Position numbers and translations under genes: made by a program
NCBI RefSeq assembly: GCF_000774145.1
Contig: NZ_KN322987.1
Location: 64,756 to 128,755 of the forward strand
From: Pseudomonas mediterranea CFBP 5447
GTDB lineage: Bacteria; Pseudomonadota; Gammaproteobacteria; Pseudomonadales; Pseudomonadaceae
Length of the DNA stretch: 64,000 nucleotides
Direction of reading: 5' to 3'
The notes under the pieces: model-generated
Databases searched by the model: none
The model's input: only the letters and a program-made list of their open reading frames with translations
What the model was told of the DNA's origin: nothing
In this document: in pieces, positions 33,790-43,186 of the stretch
Position numbering within the stretch: the stretch's first letter is position 1
How the letters are laid out: each line of letters opens with the position of its first letter

Positions 33790-34948
33790 TTTGCGCAGCC
33801 GCGCATTGCTTGCCAGGCTGGTGGGTTTTGCCACGGTAAGCCGCGACTCGAACCTGGCATTGATCGGGTTCGTGCGCGACTACCTGCACGGCCTGGGGGT
33901 GGCCTGCGAACTGGTCTACAACCCGGAGCGGACCAAGGCCAACCTGCTGGCGAGTATCGGCCCGTCGGTGCCTGGTGGCGTGGTGCTGTCCGGGCACACC
34001 GATGTGGTGCCGGTGGACGGGCAGGCCTGGACGGTCGAACCGTTCTGCCTGAGCGAGGCAAATGGCAAGCTTTTCGGGCGTGGCACGGCGGACATGAAGG
34101 GCTTTCTCGCTTCGGTACTGGCGGCGGTGCCGATGTTCCTGTCCAGCCCGCTGCGGCGACCGGTACACCTGGCGTTCTCCTATGACGAAGAAGTCGGATG
34201 CCTGGGCGTGCGCGGCTTGCTGGAGGTACTGCCGCAGCGCATCGAACAACCGGCTCTATGCCTGATTGGCGAGCCCACCGGGCTTCAACCTGTGCTGGGT
34301 CATAAGGGAAAGCTGGCGATGCGTTGCCACGTCAAGGGCGCGGCTTGCCACTCGGCCTACGCGCCTTCCGGGGTGAACGCCATCGAGCAGGCGGCGCGCC
34401 TGATCGGCCGGTTGGGCCAGATCGGCGCGGGGCTGGCCGAACCGTCACGGCATGACGCACGTTTCGATCCGCCGTACTCGACGGTGCAGGTCGGGGTTAT
34501 CCAGGGCGGCACGGCGTTGAACATTGTCCCGGCCGATTGCCGTTTCGATTTCGAAGTACGTGCCTTGCCGGACTTTGCTCCCCAGGCCGTCGTCGAGCAA
34601 CTGCGCGCCTATGCCGAACAATTGCTGCCGACGATGCGGGCCGTGCAAGCCGACACCGCGATCCATTTTGAGCATCTGTCAGCTTATCCCGGCCTGGCAA
34701 CCTCGCCGGACAGTGCCGCGGCGCGCCTGCTCGCCCGACTGTGCGGCAACGATGCGTTCGGCACCGTGGCTTTCGGTACCGAAGGCGGGCTGTTTCACCA
34801 GGCAGGTATTGCGACGGTGATCTGCGGCCCCGGCAGCATGGAACAGGGGCACAAGCCCGACGAATACGTGAGCGTTGAACAAATGGCGGCCTGCGATCGC
34901 TTGATGGATCGCCTGGCCAATGACCTCAGCGAGTCCGACGACCGCTGA
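33782..34948 (+). CDS. M20 deacetylase, ArgE/acetylornithine deacetylase-like
   Basis: 388-residue zinc hydrolase of the ArgE/DapE group. Metal-binding motifs are SGHTDVVPVDG (about 68-78), GRGTADMKGF (about 102-111), the catalytic DEEVGC (about 138-143), GEPT (about 170) and GHKPDEYV near the C-terminus. Arginine synthesis in Pseudomonas uses the ArgJ route, so a catabolic N-acyl amine or N-acyl amino acid substrate is more likely. A GTG at 33779 is adjacent to the chosen ATG. Confidence 0.85.
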   Translation: MSDLRSRALLARLVGFATVSRDSNLALIGFVRDYLHGLGVACELVYNPERTKANLLASIGPSVPGGVVLSGHTDVVPVDGQAWTVEPFCLSEANGKLFGRGTADMKGFLASVLAAVPMFLSSPLRRPVHLAFSYDEEVGCLGVRGLLEVLPQRIEQPALCLIGEPTGLQPVLGHKGKLAMRCHVKGAACHSAYAPSGVNAIEQAARLIGRLGQIGAGLAEPSRHDARFDPPYSTVQVGVIQGGTALNIVPADCRFDFEVRALPDFAPQAVVEQLRAYAEQLLPTMRAVQADTAIHFEHLSAYPGLATSPDSAAARLLARLCGNDAFGTVAFGTEGGLFHQAGIATVICGPGSMEQGHKPDEYVSVEQMAACDRLMDRLANDLSESDDR

Positions 34949-34962
34949 CAAAGGAACCTGCG

Positions 34963-36456
34963 ATGAACGATTTCAATGACTGGAAGAGCCGGGCGGCAGA
35001 GCTGCGCCTGAGAGATTGCGCCTTGATCGATGGCGTGCCGACAGAGGCGGTCGACGGCGCACGGTTTGAGGTCATCAATCCGGCCAATGGGACACGGTTG
35101 GCGAATGTGGTGGCGTGCGGCGAGCGCGAGGTCGATCTCGCGGTGAAAGCCGCGAGGCGGGCTTTCGAACGAGGCCCTTGGGCGCGCATGGCGCCGGGTG
35201 AGCGCAAGACCGTGCTGTTGCGTCTGTCGCAACTGATGCTGGCGCACCGCGAGGAGCTGGCGTTGCTCGACAGCCTGAGCATGGGCAAGCCGGTCATGGA
35301 TGCCTGGACCATCGACGTGCCCGGTGCCGCCCATGTCTTTGCCTGGTACGGCGAGAGTCTCGACAAGCTGTACGATCAGGTCGCGCCATCGGCGGCGAAT
35401 GTCCTGGCCACCATTACCCGTGTGCCACTGGGTGTGATCGCGGCGGTGGTGCCGTGGAATTTCCCGCTGGACATGGCGGCCTGGAAAGTCGCCCCGGCGC
35501 TGGCCGCCGGCAACAGTGTAGTGCTCAAGCCCGCCGAACAGTCACCGTTCTCGGCCTTGCGCCTGGCCGAACTGGCCCTGGAAGCCGGCTTGCCGCCGGG
35601 CGTGCTGAACGTCGTACCGGGCCTCGGCGAGCAGGCCGGGAGGGCGCTGGGCCTGCATCCGGACGTCGACTCACTGGTGTTTACCGGCTCTACGGAAGTC
35701 GGCAAATACTTCATGCAGTACTCCGCGCAGTCCAACCTCAAGCAGGTCTGGCTGGAGTGCGGCGGCAAGAGCCCGAACCTGGTATTTGCCGACTGCCGGG
35801 ACCTGGACCTGGCGGCGCAGAAAGCTGCATTCGGGATTTTCTTCAACCAGGGCGAAGTGTGCTCGGCCAACTCGCGGCTGCTGGTGCAGCGCTCGATTCA
35901 CGATGAGTTCGTCGAGCGGCTGGTCGCCCAGGCATGCCATTGGCAACCGGGCAACCCCCTGGACCCGGCGAGTCGCGCCGGGGCCATCGTCGACGAACGC
36001 CAGACCGCGCGAATCATGCAGTACATCGGGCAGGCACAGGCCGAGGGTGCCCGGCTGGTCTGCGGTGGCCGTCAGCTGAGCTTCGATGGCTCCGGAAATT
36101 TCATTGAACCGACGATCTTTACCGGTGTGAAGCCTGACATGCAGTTGGCTCGCGAGGAGGTGTTCGGGCCGGTCCTGGCGGTCAGTGCATTCGAGGATGA
36201 AGAGCAGGCCATCGCCATGGCCAACGAGCATATCTACGGACTGGCGGCATCGCTGTGGACGGACGACTTGAACCGTGCGCACCGCGTGGCGCGACGCCTG
36301 GATGTGGGTACGGTTTCGGTCAACACCGTGGATGCGCTGGACGTCACGGTGCCATTTGGCGGTGGCAAGCAATCGGGCTTCGGCCGCGATCTTTCCCTGC
36401 ATTCGTTCGACAAGTACACGCAACTCAAGACGACCTGGATTCAGCTTCGCCACTGA
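34963..36456 (+). CDS. Aldehyde dehydrogenase (PuuC/KauB-like)
   Basis: 497-residue NAD(P)-dependent aldehyde dehydrogenase. Cofactor motif FTGSTEVGKYF, catalytic glutamate in LECGGKSPN and nucleophile C300 (GEVCSANSR) are all present. The closest family by eye is PuuC/KauB, which oxidises gamma-aminobutyraldehyde-type products of polyamine breakdown. With the aminotransferase and permease downstream it should oxidise the aldehyde formed by transamination. AAAGGA precedes the start. Confidence 0.88.
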   Translation: MNDFNDWKSRAAELRLRDCALIDGVPTEAVDGARFEVINPANGTRLANVVACGEREVDLAVKAARRAFERGPWARMAPGERKTVLLRLSQLMLAHREELALLDSLSMGKPVMDAWTIDVPGAAHVFAWYGESLDKLYDQVAPSAANVLATITRVPLGVIAAVVPWNFPLDMAAWKVAPALAAGNSVVLKPAEQSPFSALRLAELALEAGLPPGVLNVVPGLGEQAGRALGLHPDVDSLVFTGSTEVGKYFMQYSAQSNLKQVWLECGGKSPNLVFADCRDLDLAAQKAAFGIFFNQGEVCSANSRLLVQRSIHDEFVERLVAQACHWQPGNPLDPASRAGAIVDERQTARIMQYIGQAQAEGARLVCGGRQLSFDGSGNFIEPTIFTGVKPDMQLAREEVFGPVLAVSAFEDEEQAIAMANEHIYGLAASLWTDDLNRAHRVARRLDVGTVSVNTVDALDVTVPFGGGKQSGFGRDLSLHSFDKYTQLKTTWIQLRH

Positions 36457-36520
36457 GTGCAATCCGGTCTTAAACCGCAATCGATTTGTTCTCCCCAAGA
36501 AAAAGAAAAAGGAGCAACCG

Positions 36521-37969
36521 ATGGACAGTTCTTCAAGCGTGCCGTTGCAATCCGTTGACCCATCCCTGGCCAGGCCTCGCCGACGCCTGGGCCTGAGCGC
36601 CCTGCTGGCGGTGGCCGTAGGCCTGGTAGTGTCCCAAGGCGTCATGGTGTTGATGCTGCAAGGCGCCGGTATCGCCGGCATGGGCTTTGTCATACCGCTG
36701 GCCCTGGCCTGGCTGCTGGCCTTGAGTTACGCCTGTTCGTTTTCCGAACTGGCGATGATGATCCCTCGCGCCGGCAGCCTGAGCAGCTACACCGAGGTCG
36801 CCATCGGGCAGTTCCCGGCGATCCTGGCGACGTTCTCCGGTTATGTGGTGGTGGCAATGTTCGCCTTGTCGGCGGAACTGCTGCTGATGGAGTTCATCAT
36901 CGACAAGGTCTACCCGCACTCGATGCCGCCGTTGAGCGTGGCGCTTGGGGTGTTGTGCCTGTTCACGGTGCTCAACCTGTTCAACATCGACATTTTCTCG
37001 CGCCTGCAAACAGTGCTGGCGCTGGTCATGACGGTGATGTTGCTGGTGATGGGCCTGGGGGCGCTGACAAGCGACGGGGCCGGCAGCGTCTCGACCCTGG
37101 TGACGACATCCGGCTGGAACCCCATGGGGCTCGGGGTCGTTGCACTCACGGCGATGGCCGTATGGGGCTTCGTCGGGGCTGAGTTCGTCTGCCCCCTGGT
37201 GGAAGAAACCCAGCACCCGGAACGCAACATCCCGGCCTCGATGATGATCGGCTTGACGGTGATTTTCGTCATCATCTGCCTGTATTGCCTGGGGGCCTTG
37301 CTCACTGTGCCGCAGGCCGAACTGGCCAGTAATGGCCTGCCGCATTACCTGTTCGCGACCACCGTGTTCGGCGAAGCGGGCCAGGTCTTGCTGGTCAGTG
37401 CCGCCATCACCGCCACGTGCAGCACCCTCAACAGTTCGCTGGCGGCCATCCCGCGGATGTTGCTGGGCATGGCGCAGAACGGCCAGGCCTTCGGTGTATT
37501 CAAACGCACCGGCAAGCGCAGCGGCGCACCCTGGGTTGCCGTGCTGTTCGTGGCGGCCGTCACCGGTGTGCCATTGCTGTTGATGCACGACCACCCGGAC
37601 GCCATCAATCTTCTGCTGCTGGCTGCCGCCCTGGCCTGGCTGCTGGCATACGTCATCACCCACATCAACGTGATTGCCCTGCGTCGACGTTATCCCCACG
37701 TGCATCGCCCGTTTCGCACGCCGTTCTATCCGCTGCCCCAGCTGTTCGGCATCGCCGGCATGCTGTTTGCCATCTGGCATGTATCCCCGAGCCCGGAAAT
37801 GACCGTGCCTATCTTCGCCAGCGCCGGTGCAGTGCTGGGCATTGTTTCGCTGATCGCGGTGGTGTGGATCAAGTGCGTCATGGGCAAGCCGCTGTTCAAG
37901 CCCGAGCCGCTGGCGGCAGGCCGAGGCACCGACAACGAAAAGATCAATCAGCAAGGAGATTTCCAATGA
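36521..37969 (+). CDS. APC-family amino acid/polyamine permease
   Basis: 482-residue, 12-helix transporter of the amino acid-polyamine-organocation superfamily, with the helix-1 motif VAVGLVVSQGVMVLM and a conserved helix 6 segment (AVWGFVGAEFVCPLVEE). It probably imports the amine used by this operon. AAAAAGGAG lies 7 bases before the ATG at 36521. The last bases overlap the start of the aminotransferase gene by 4. Confidence 0.85.
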   Translation: MDSSSSVPLQSVDPSLARPRRRLGLSALLAVAVGLVVSQGVMVLMLQGAGIAGMGFVIPLALAWLLALSYACSFSELAMMIPRAGSLSSYTEVAIGQFPAILATFSGYVVVAMFALSAELLLMEFIIDKVYPHSMPPLSVALGVLCLFTVLNLFNIDIFSRLQTVLALVMTVMLLVMGLGALTSDGAGSVSTLVTTSGWNPMGLGVVALTAMAVWGFVGAEFVCPLVEETQHPERNIPASMMIGLTVIFVIICLYCLGALLTVPQAELASNGLPHYLFATTVFGEAGQVLLVSAAITATCSTLNSSLAAIPRMLLGMAQNGQAFGVFKRTGKRSGAPWVAVLFVAAVTGVPLLLMHDHPDAINLLLLAAALAWLLAYVITHINVIALRRRYPHVHRPFRTPFYPLPQLFGIAGMLFAIWHVSPSPEMTVPIFASAGAVLGIVSLIAVVWIKCVMGKPLFKPEPLAAGRGTDNEKINQQGDFQ

Positions 37970-39348
37970 ACGCGTCATTCAACGCAACCCGCAGCACCCG
38001 TGAATACCAGGCGCTGGACGCAGCACACCATATCCATGCGTTCCTCGACCAGAAAGCCCTCAATGCCGAAGGGCCCCGGGTAATCGTTCGCGGTGAGGGC
38101 CTGGCGTTGTGGGATAACGACGGCAAGCGTTACCTGGACGGCATGTCCGGGCTGTGGTGCACCAACCTGGGTTATGGTCGCCAGGACCTGGCCGCCGCGG
38201 CGAGCCGCCAGTTGGAGCAATTGCCTTATTACAACATGTTCTTCCATACCACCCATCCATCGGTGGTGGAATTGTCCGAACTGCTGTTCAGCCTGCTGCC
38301 GGGGCACTACAGCCACGCCATCTATACCAATTCCGGCTCCGAGGCCAACGAGGTCCTGATTCGCACGGTACGGCGCTACTGGCAGATTCTCGGCAAGCCG
38401 CAGAAGAAAACCCTGATTGGCCGCTGGAACGGCTACCACGGTTCGACCCTGGGTGCCTCGGCCTTGGGCGGCATGAAATTCATGCACGAGATGGGCGGCG
38501 TGATCCCCGATGTGGCGCACATCGATGAACCGTACTGGTTCGCCCACGAAGGCGATTTGAGTCCGGCCGAATTCGGTCTGCGGGCCGCTCGCCAACTGGA
38601 GGAAAAAATCCTCGAGCTGGGTGCCGACAATGTCGCCGCATTCGTTGCCGAGCCTTTCCAGGGCGCGGGCGGGATGATCTTCCCGCCCGAAAGCTACTGG
38701 CCGGAGATTCAGCGTATTTGTCGCCAGTACGACGTGCTGTTGTGCGCCGATGAAGTGATTGGCGGCTTCGGTCGTACCGGCGAATGGTTCGCCCATGAAC
38801 ATTTCGGCTTCGAGCCGGACACCTTGTCCATCGCCAAGGGCCTGACCAGCGGCTACATCCCCATGGGAGGGCTGGTTTTGTCCCGGCGCATGGCCGAGGT
38901 GCTGGTGGAGCAGGGCGGGGTATTCGCCCATGGCCTGACCTACTCCGGACATCCGGTGGCCGCCGCGGTGGCAATCGCCAACCTCAAGGCCCTGCGCGAC
39001 GAGGGCATCGTCAGCCGGGTCAAGGAGGACACCGGGCCGTATCTGCAACGTTGCCTGCGAGAGGTCTTTGGTGGCCATCCCCTGGTTGGCGAAATCCAGG
39101 GGGTGGGCATGGTCGCGGCCCTGCAACTGGCCGAAGACAAGGACCGTCGCAAGCGCTTTGCCAACGAGAACGAGATGGCCTGGCAATGCCGCACCTTCGG
39201 TTTCGAGGAAGGCGTGATCATCCGTTCCACCCTCGGCCGGATGATCATGGCTCCGGCGCTGGTGGCCAGCCACGCCGACATCAACGAACTGGTCGACAAG
39301 ACCCGTATTGCTGTAGACCGCACCGCCCGCGCCTACGGTCGCCTTTGA
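37966..39348 (+). CDS. Class III aminotransferase, SpuC-like
   Basis: 460-residue PLP enzyme. The PLP lysine is K291 (SIAKGLTSGY), with DEVIGGFGRTG before it and TNSGSEANE at the cofactor phosphate site. It is close to SpuC-type putrescine/cadaverine-pyruvate aminotransferases. It would convert a primary amine to an aldehyde for the aldehyde dehydrogenase two genes upstream. CAAGGAG lies 7 bases before the ATG inside the permease gene. Confidence 0.87.
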   Translation: MNASFNATRSTREYQALDAAHHIHAFLDQKALNAEGPRVIVRGEGLALWDNDGKRYLDGMSGLWCTNLGYGRQDLAAAASRQLEQLPYYNMFFHTTHPSVVELSELLFSLLPGHYSHAIYTNSGSEANEVLIRTVRRYWQILGKPQKKTLIGRWNGYHGSTLGASALGGMKFMHEMGGVIPDVAHIDEPYWFAHEGDLSPAEFGLRAARQLEEKILELGADNVAAFVAEPFQGAGGMIFPPESYWPEIQRICRQYDVLLCADEVIGGFGRTGEWFAHEHFGFEPDTLSIAKGLTSGYIPMGGLVLSRRMAEVLVEQGGVFAHGLTYSGHPVAAAVAIANLKALRDEGIVSRVKEDTGPYLQRCLREVFGGHPLVGEIQGVGMVAALQLAEDKDRRKRFANENEMAWQCRTFGFEEGVIIRSTLGRMIMAPALVASHADINELVDKTRIAVDRTARAYGRL

Positions 39349-39356
39349 GTCCCGTC

Positions 39357-39380
39357 GCCGGCTCGTGCGGGCGAGCCGGC
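39357..39380. terminator. Intergenic hairpin without U-tract
   Basis: GCCGGCTCG and CGAGCCGGC form a 9-bp stem with a 6-base loop, immediately after the aminotransferase stop. No run of T follows on either strand. It may mark an RNA-processing point that sets a different level for the binding-protein gene, or be a partial terminator. Confidence 0.5.
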
Positions 39381-39424
39381 TCCAAACAACCTGGCTTCGT
39401 ACAGGTCATGAGAGGAATCGATCG

Positions 39425-40465
39425 ATGTCCAGATCCTTGCGTTGCACTGTTGCGTGTATGGTGGCGTTGTCGAGTGCCAGTATCGTCGCCGCGCCGCCGA
39501 GTCTCACTGTGATCTCCTTTGGCGGGGCCACCAAACAGGCCCAGGACAAGGCCTATTTCCAACCCTTCAATGCCAGCGGCGCGGGAAGCGTCGTGGCCGG
39601 TGAGTACAACGGCGAGTTGTCGAAGATCAAGGCCATGGTCGCAGCGGGTCACACCAGCTGGGACGTGGTCGAAGTGGAAAGCCCCGAATTGCTGCGTGGC
39701 TGTGAAGAGGGGCTGTTCGAGAGACTCGACCTGACGCATCTGGGGGATCCGGCGAACTTCGTTCCCGGTACGCTCACCGAGTGCGGCGTGGCGACCTACG
39801 TCTGGTCGATGGTCCTGGCCTATGACCGGAGCAAGCTCGCCAAGGCCCCTGGATCATGGGCGGACTTCTGGAACGTCACCGACTATCCTGGCAAGCGCGG
39901 TTTGCGCAAGGGCGCCAAATACACCCTGGAAATCGCATTGCTGGCGGACGGGGTCAAGGCGCAGGAGCTGTACAAGGTGCTGGGCACCCCCGAAGGTGTG
40001 TCCAGGGCGTTCGCCAAACTGGACCAGATCAAGCCGGACATCCAGTGGTGGGAGGCCGGTGCCCAGCCAGCCCAGTGGCTGGTGGCGGGCGATGTGGTGA
40101 TGAGCGCTGCCTACAATGGCCGGATCGCCTCGGCGCAGAAGGAAGGCATGACGCTGGAGATTGTCTGGCCGCAAAGTCTGTATGACCCGGAGTATTGGGC
40201 GGTGGTCAAGGGGACGCCGAACAAGGCCCTGGCTGAACAGTTCATCGCTTTCGCCAGCCAGCCGCAGGCGCAGAAAGTGTTCTCCGAAAACATCCCCTAT
40301 GGGCCGGTACATCGCAAGACGTTGAGCCTGCTGCCTGTAGCGGTGCAACAGCAACTGCCCACCGCCGAGGCCAATCTGGCTGAAGCGCGGGCGGTGGATG
40401 CCGAGTTCTGGGTTGATCACGGCGAGGAGCTTGAGCAGCGTTTCAATGCCTGGGCTGCGCGCTAG
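39425..40465 (+). CDS. Periplasmic polyamine-type ABC substrate-binding protein
   Basis: 346-residue PotD-like solute-binding protein with a signal peptide (about residues 1-22, ending VAA). The fold is recognisable from LTVISFGGATKQAQ, SWDVVEVESPELL and the tryptophan-rich WWEAGAQPAQWL. No ABC permease or ATPase genes are next to it, so it must serve a transporter encoded elsewhere or act as a chemosensory binding protein. Preceded by AGAGGA. Convergent with the LysR gene 17 bases away. Confidence 0.85.
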   Translation: MSRSLRCTVACMVALSSASIVAAPPSLTVISFGGATKQAQDKAYFQPFNASGAGSVVAGEYNGELSKIKAMVAAGHTSWDVVEVESPELLRGCEEGLFERLDLTHLGDPANFVPGTLTECGVATYVWSMVLAYDRSKLAKAPGSWADFWNVTDYPGKRGLRKGAKYTLEIALLADGVKAQELYKVLGTPEGVSRAFAKLDQIKPDIQWWEAGAQPAQWLVAGDVVMSAAYNGRIASAQKEGMTLEIVWPQSLYDPEYWAVVKGTPNKALAEQFIAFASQPQAQKVFSENIPYGPVHRKTLSLLPVAVQQQLPTAEANLAEARAVDAEFWVDHGEELEQRFNAWAAR

Positions 40466-40482
40466 CGGCCTAGCCACACTGT

Positions 40483-41394
40483 TCATTGCAGCCATTGCCG
40501 GAACTGCTCCTTGCAATAATCGACGAACAACTGCGCCGGCTTGGTGAGGTGCGCCCGTTTGAGCCAGCCGGCCACCAGTGCCGAGCCGGTCACCTCTTCG
40601 GTGATGCTGACGCACACCACCTGTTGCCCGTCGTAGGTGCAGGTGGAGTGCGGCCGGGTGACCAGTACCGAGAAGCCGAATGCCTGGCCGACCATGCCCC
40701 GCACCATTTCAATGGACGGCGAGCTGAAGACGATATTGGGCGTCAGGCCCAGCTCTTCGAAAATGCTGACGAAATAGGTTCGGCTGGGTTGTACGTCCAG
40801 CAGGATCATCGGCTCCAGAGCCAGGTCACGAAGCGATACTTGCGCCTGGTTGGCAAAGCGATGCCCGGCCGGCAACAGTGCGTAGGGTCGCTGTGGCGCC
40901 ATCAGGGCCTCGGTTTCGATGGTGCTGTCCAGATCGTGCTCATAGAAAATCGCCAGGTCGAAACGACCGCCGGTCAATCCCTGCATGAGTTCCTGTTGCT
41001 CGCCGTCCCGCAGGCGTATCTCGACGCCCGGGAAGCGCTCGCGAAATCCCGCGATCAGTCGCGGCAGATAGAGCGGGGCGACGGTTTCGAAGCAACCGAT
41101 GTCGATCTGTCCGCTGATCACATCGTTATCGGCCAGCGCATTCTGCTCGAACTCCCGGGCCATGCGCAGCAGTTCCTGGGCCTTGCGATAGAAGCGAGCG
41201 CCGCCCGGTGTCAACGACACTCCCTGGGCGTGATGGCGAATAAGCAACTGCACGCCAAAACTGTCCTCCAGGCCTTTGACGGCCGTGGCTATGGACGGTT
41301 GGGCGATGTACAGCTTGCGAGAGGCTTCAGCCACGCTGCCACATTCAACCGTCGTGACGAAGTACTTAAGCTGACGCAAGGAATAGGACGCCAC
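40483..41394 (-). CDS. LysR-family transcriptional regulator
   Basis: 303-residue LysR-type regulator. The N-terminal winged helix (residues 4-62) contains SLRQLKYFVTTVECGSVAEASRKL in fragments typical of the family, and the rest is an effector-binding domain (about 90-300). It is the likely regulator of the preceding catabolic operon, although it is convergent with it and lies at its far end. The effector cannot be predicted. Confidence 0.87.
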   Translation of the reverse strand: MASYSLRQLKYFVTTVECGSVAEASRKLYIAQPSIATAVKGLEDSFGVQLLIRHHAQGVSLTPGGARFYRKAQELLRMAREFEQNALADNDVISGQIDIGCFETVAPLYLPRLIAGFRERFPGVEIRLRDGEQQELMQGLTGGRFDLAIFYEHDLDSTIETEALMAPQRPYALLPAGHRFANQAQVSLRDLALEPMILLDVQPSRTYFVSIFEELGLTPNIVFSSPSIEMVRGMVGQAFGFSVLVTRPHSTCTYDGQQVVCVSITEEVTGSALVAGWLKRAHLTKPAQLFVDYCKEQFRQWLQ

Positions 41395-41510
41395 GGCACA
41401 CCTCGATCCGGATGGTTTTCTTGCCTACCTTACCTTGTGATGCGTGGACAGGGGACGTGGATTGACGCGGATTTTCCTGGGCAGTGGCGATATTCAGGCT
41501 GGGCAGACAC

Positions 41511-41545
41511 GAAAAAACACCCGCCGAACCATCCATGGCGGGTGT
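41511..41545 (-). terminator. Rho-independent terminator of the NDH-2-like gene
   Basis: On the minus strand ACACCCGCC, an 11-base loop and GGCGGGTGT form a 9-bp stem followed by TTTTTT. It lies 54 bases past the stop of the minus-strand dehydrogenase gene and is the clearest intrinsic terminator in the window. Confidence 0.85.
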
Positions 41546-41598
41546 CTGGGAAAAACCGGCTCAGAAAGGAGGGACCTGGCCGGGGTTGGTAGGTGAAA

Positions 41599-42801
41599 TC
41601 ACGCCACCGGAATCGACGGATCGGCCGCTGCCAGGGCTGCCGCGCGATCGGCGGCGGGCGGGTAGATCCAGATCGAGTTGATCTGGTTCTTGAGGCTCTT
41701 GGCTTCCTGGCCCACCAGTTTGAGCTGGCGATCCCATCCTTCGGTGTACACCGCGCCCCAGGCGCCCAGGTCCAGGCAGGTCACGTACTTGGGCTGGCTG
41801 TAGGGCATCGGTGCCACGCCCAGCAGGTCGGCGGCGACGTTGTTGCCGGCGTAGCGCCCCAGGGCGATGGCGTGCTGGCAGGACATCGCCGCGTAGTTGC
41901 CCACGGTGTCGGTGGCGGCATAGGCCACGTCACCGGCGGCGAAGATGTGATCCTGGCCCAACACCTTCAGGTTGCCGTCGACGTGCAAGCGGCCCTGGCG
42001 ATCGCGGGTGCCGGGCACGTGTTCGGTCAACGGACTGGCGCGGAAACCCACGGTCCAGACCACCGTGTTGGATTCGATGCGCTGGCCGTTCGACAGGATG
42101 ACGCCGCCGGCATCCACCGATGCGACCGAGGCGTTGAGGATCCATTCGATGCCCAGGTGAGCCGACGCTTCGATCAGGGACGGGCGGATGCCCTCGCCCA
42201 GCGAGGCACCGATCTCTGGGGCGCGGTCGACGACGATGACCCGGATCTTGGCCTGTTCGCCGAGGGCCGTGCGCAGGCGGGCGGGCATTTCGGTGGCGGT
42301 TTCGATCCCGGTAAAGCCACCGCCGGCCACCACTACGGTGTTGCGGGCAGGGCTTTCCGGCAGATTGCCGAGGGACTTGATGTGGGCTTCGAGACGGGTT
42401 GCCTGTTCGATTTCATCAACGTCGAAGGCATGTTCGACCACGCCCTTGAAGTCAGCGCGCATCAACTGGCTACCGGCGGCGAGCACCAGCCGATCATAGC
42501 TCAGCGTGCCTTGGGCACCGGAGGCGTCGCGATAGCTCACCTGCTTGAGATCGGCATCGACGCTCTGTGCCGAGCCCTGCACGAAATTCACTCCGACCGC
42601 GTTGAACAACCCGTCCAGCGGGGCCGTCATCGTATGGACGTCCGGCTCGTAGAAACGCGGCCGGATGCGCAGCTCTGCCTGGGGCGCCAGGACAGTAATC
42701 TGCACATCGTTGCGATCATGCTGGTCCAACAGGCGGGCCGCGCTCAAGGCGCTCCATACCCCACCGAAACCTGCGCCAATTACCAGAATATGCTGTTTCA
42801 T
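41599..42801 (-). CDS. NDH-2-like NAD(P)/FAD-dependent dehydrogenase
   Basis: 400-residue flavoprotein with two Rossmann motifs: GAGFGG (residues 8-13, FAD) and VAGGGFTG near 160 (NADH). FAGDVAY-type FAD contact (FAAGDVAYA) is near residue 290. It resembles type II NADH:quinone dehydrogenases but is shorter at the C-terminus than Ndh, so quinone reduction at the membrane is likely but not certain. GGGAG precedes the ATG at 42801; the upstream in-frame ATG at 42897 lacks a site. Confidence 0.82.
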   Translation of the reverse strand: MKQHILVIGAGFGGVWSALSAARLLDQHDRNDVQITVLAPQAELRIRPRFYEPDVHTMTAPLDGLFNAVGVNFVQGSAQSVDADLKQVSYRDASGAQGTLSYDRLVLAAGSQLMRADFKGVVEHAFDVDEIEQATRLEAHIKSLGNLPESPARNTVVVAGGGFTGIETATEMPARLRTALGEQAKIRVIVVDRAPEIGASLGEGIRPSLIEASAHLGIEWILNASVASVDAGGVILSNGQRIESNTVVWTVGFRASPLTEHVPGTRDRQGRLHVDGNLKVLGQDHIFAAGDVAYAATDTVGNYAAMSCQHAIALGRYAGNNVAADLLGVAPMPYSQPKYVTCLDLGAWGAVYTEGWDRQLKLVGQEAKSLKNQINSIWIYPPAADRAAALAAADPSIPVA

Positions 42802-43064
42802 GATGTGCTCCCGAAGACAAAATCGATACGTTGAATTGTTCAGCTGTTTCAGCGTGACCGTGTCGCGAAGTACCCGAACGTGCGTGGCTTCATGCATTCA
42901 GCTTCGGTTCGCTGTAGGAAATGGTATGCGTCGGTTCGGCGGCCGACACTTCTACATAAGGTCAGCGGCGGCATGTCTGCGTATGAAAGATCTATACGAA
43001 GGTGTTAGAGCGATGGGCGAGAGGATTGGCGGGTTGGACGCTGCCTTTGTGCACGCCGCAGAAC

Positions 43065-43170
43065 CTGTGGGAGCGAGCCTGCTCGCGATGACGGCGGTAC
43101 ATTCAAAATGGATGCAAGCTGACCCTCCGCCATCGTCGGATCGCCGCCCGGAGCAAGCTCGCTCCCACAG
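43065..43170. repeat. REPIN 8 with altered right arm
   Basis: The left arm CTGTGGGAGCGAGCCTGCTC is standard. The right arm carries about 15 extra bases (CCATCGTCGGATCGCCGCCC) before GAGCAAGCTCGCTCCCACAG. It lies in the 385-bp gap between the dehydrogenase and the single-domain response regulator; 42802-43064 shows no gene. Confidence 0.75.
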
Positions 43171-43186
43171 GAAATGTGTGATTGTT

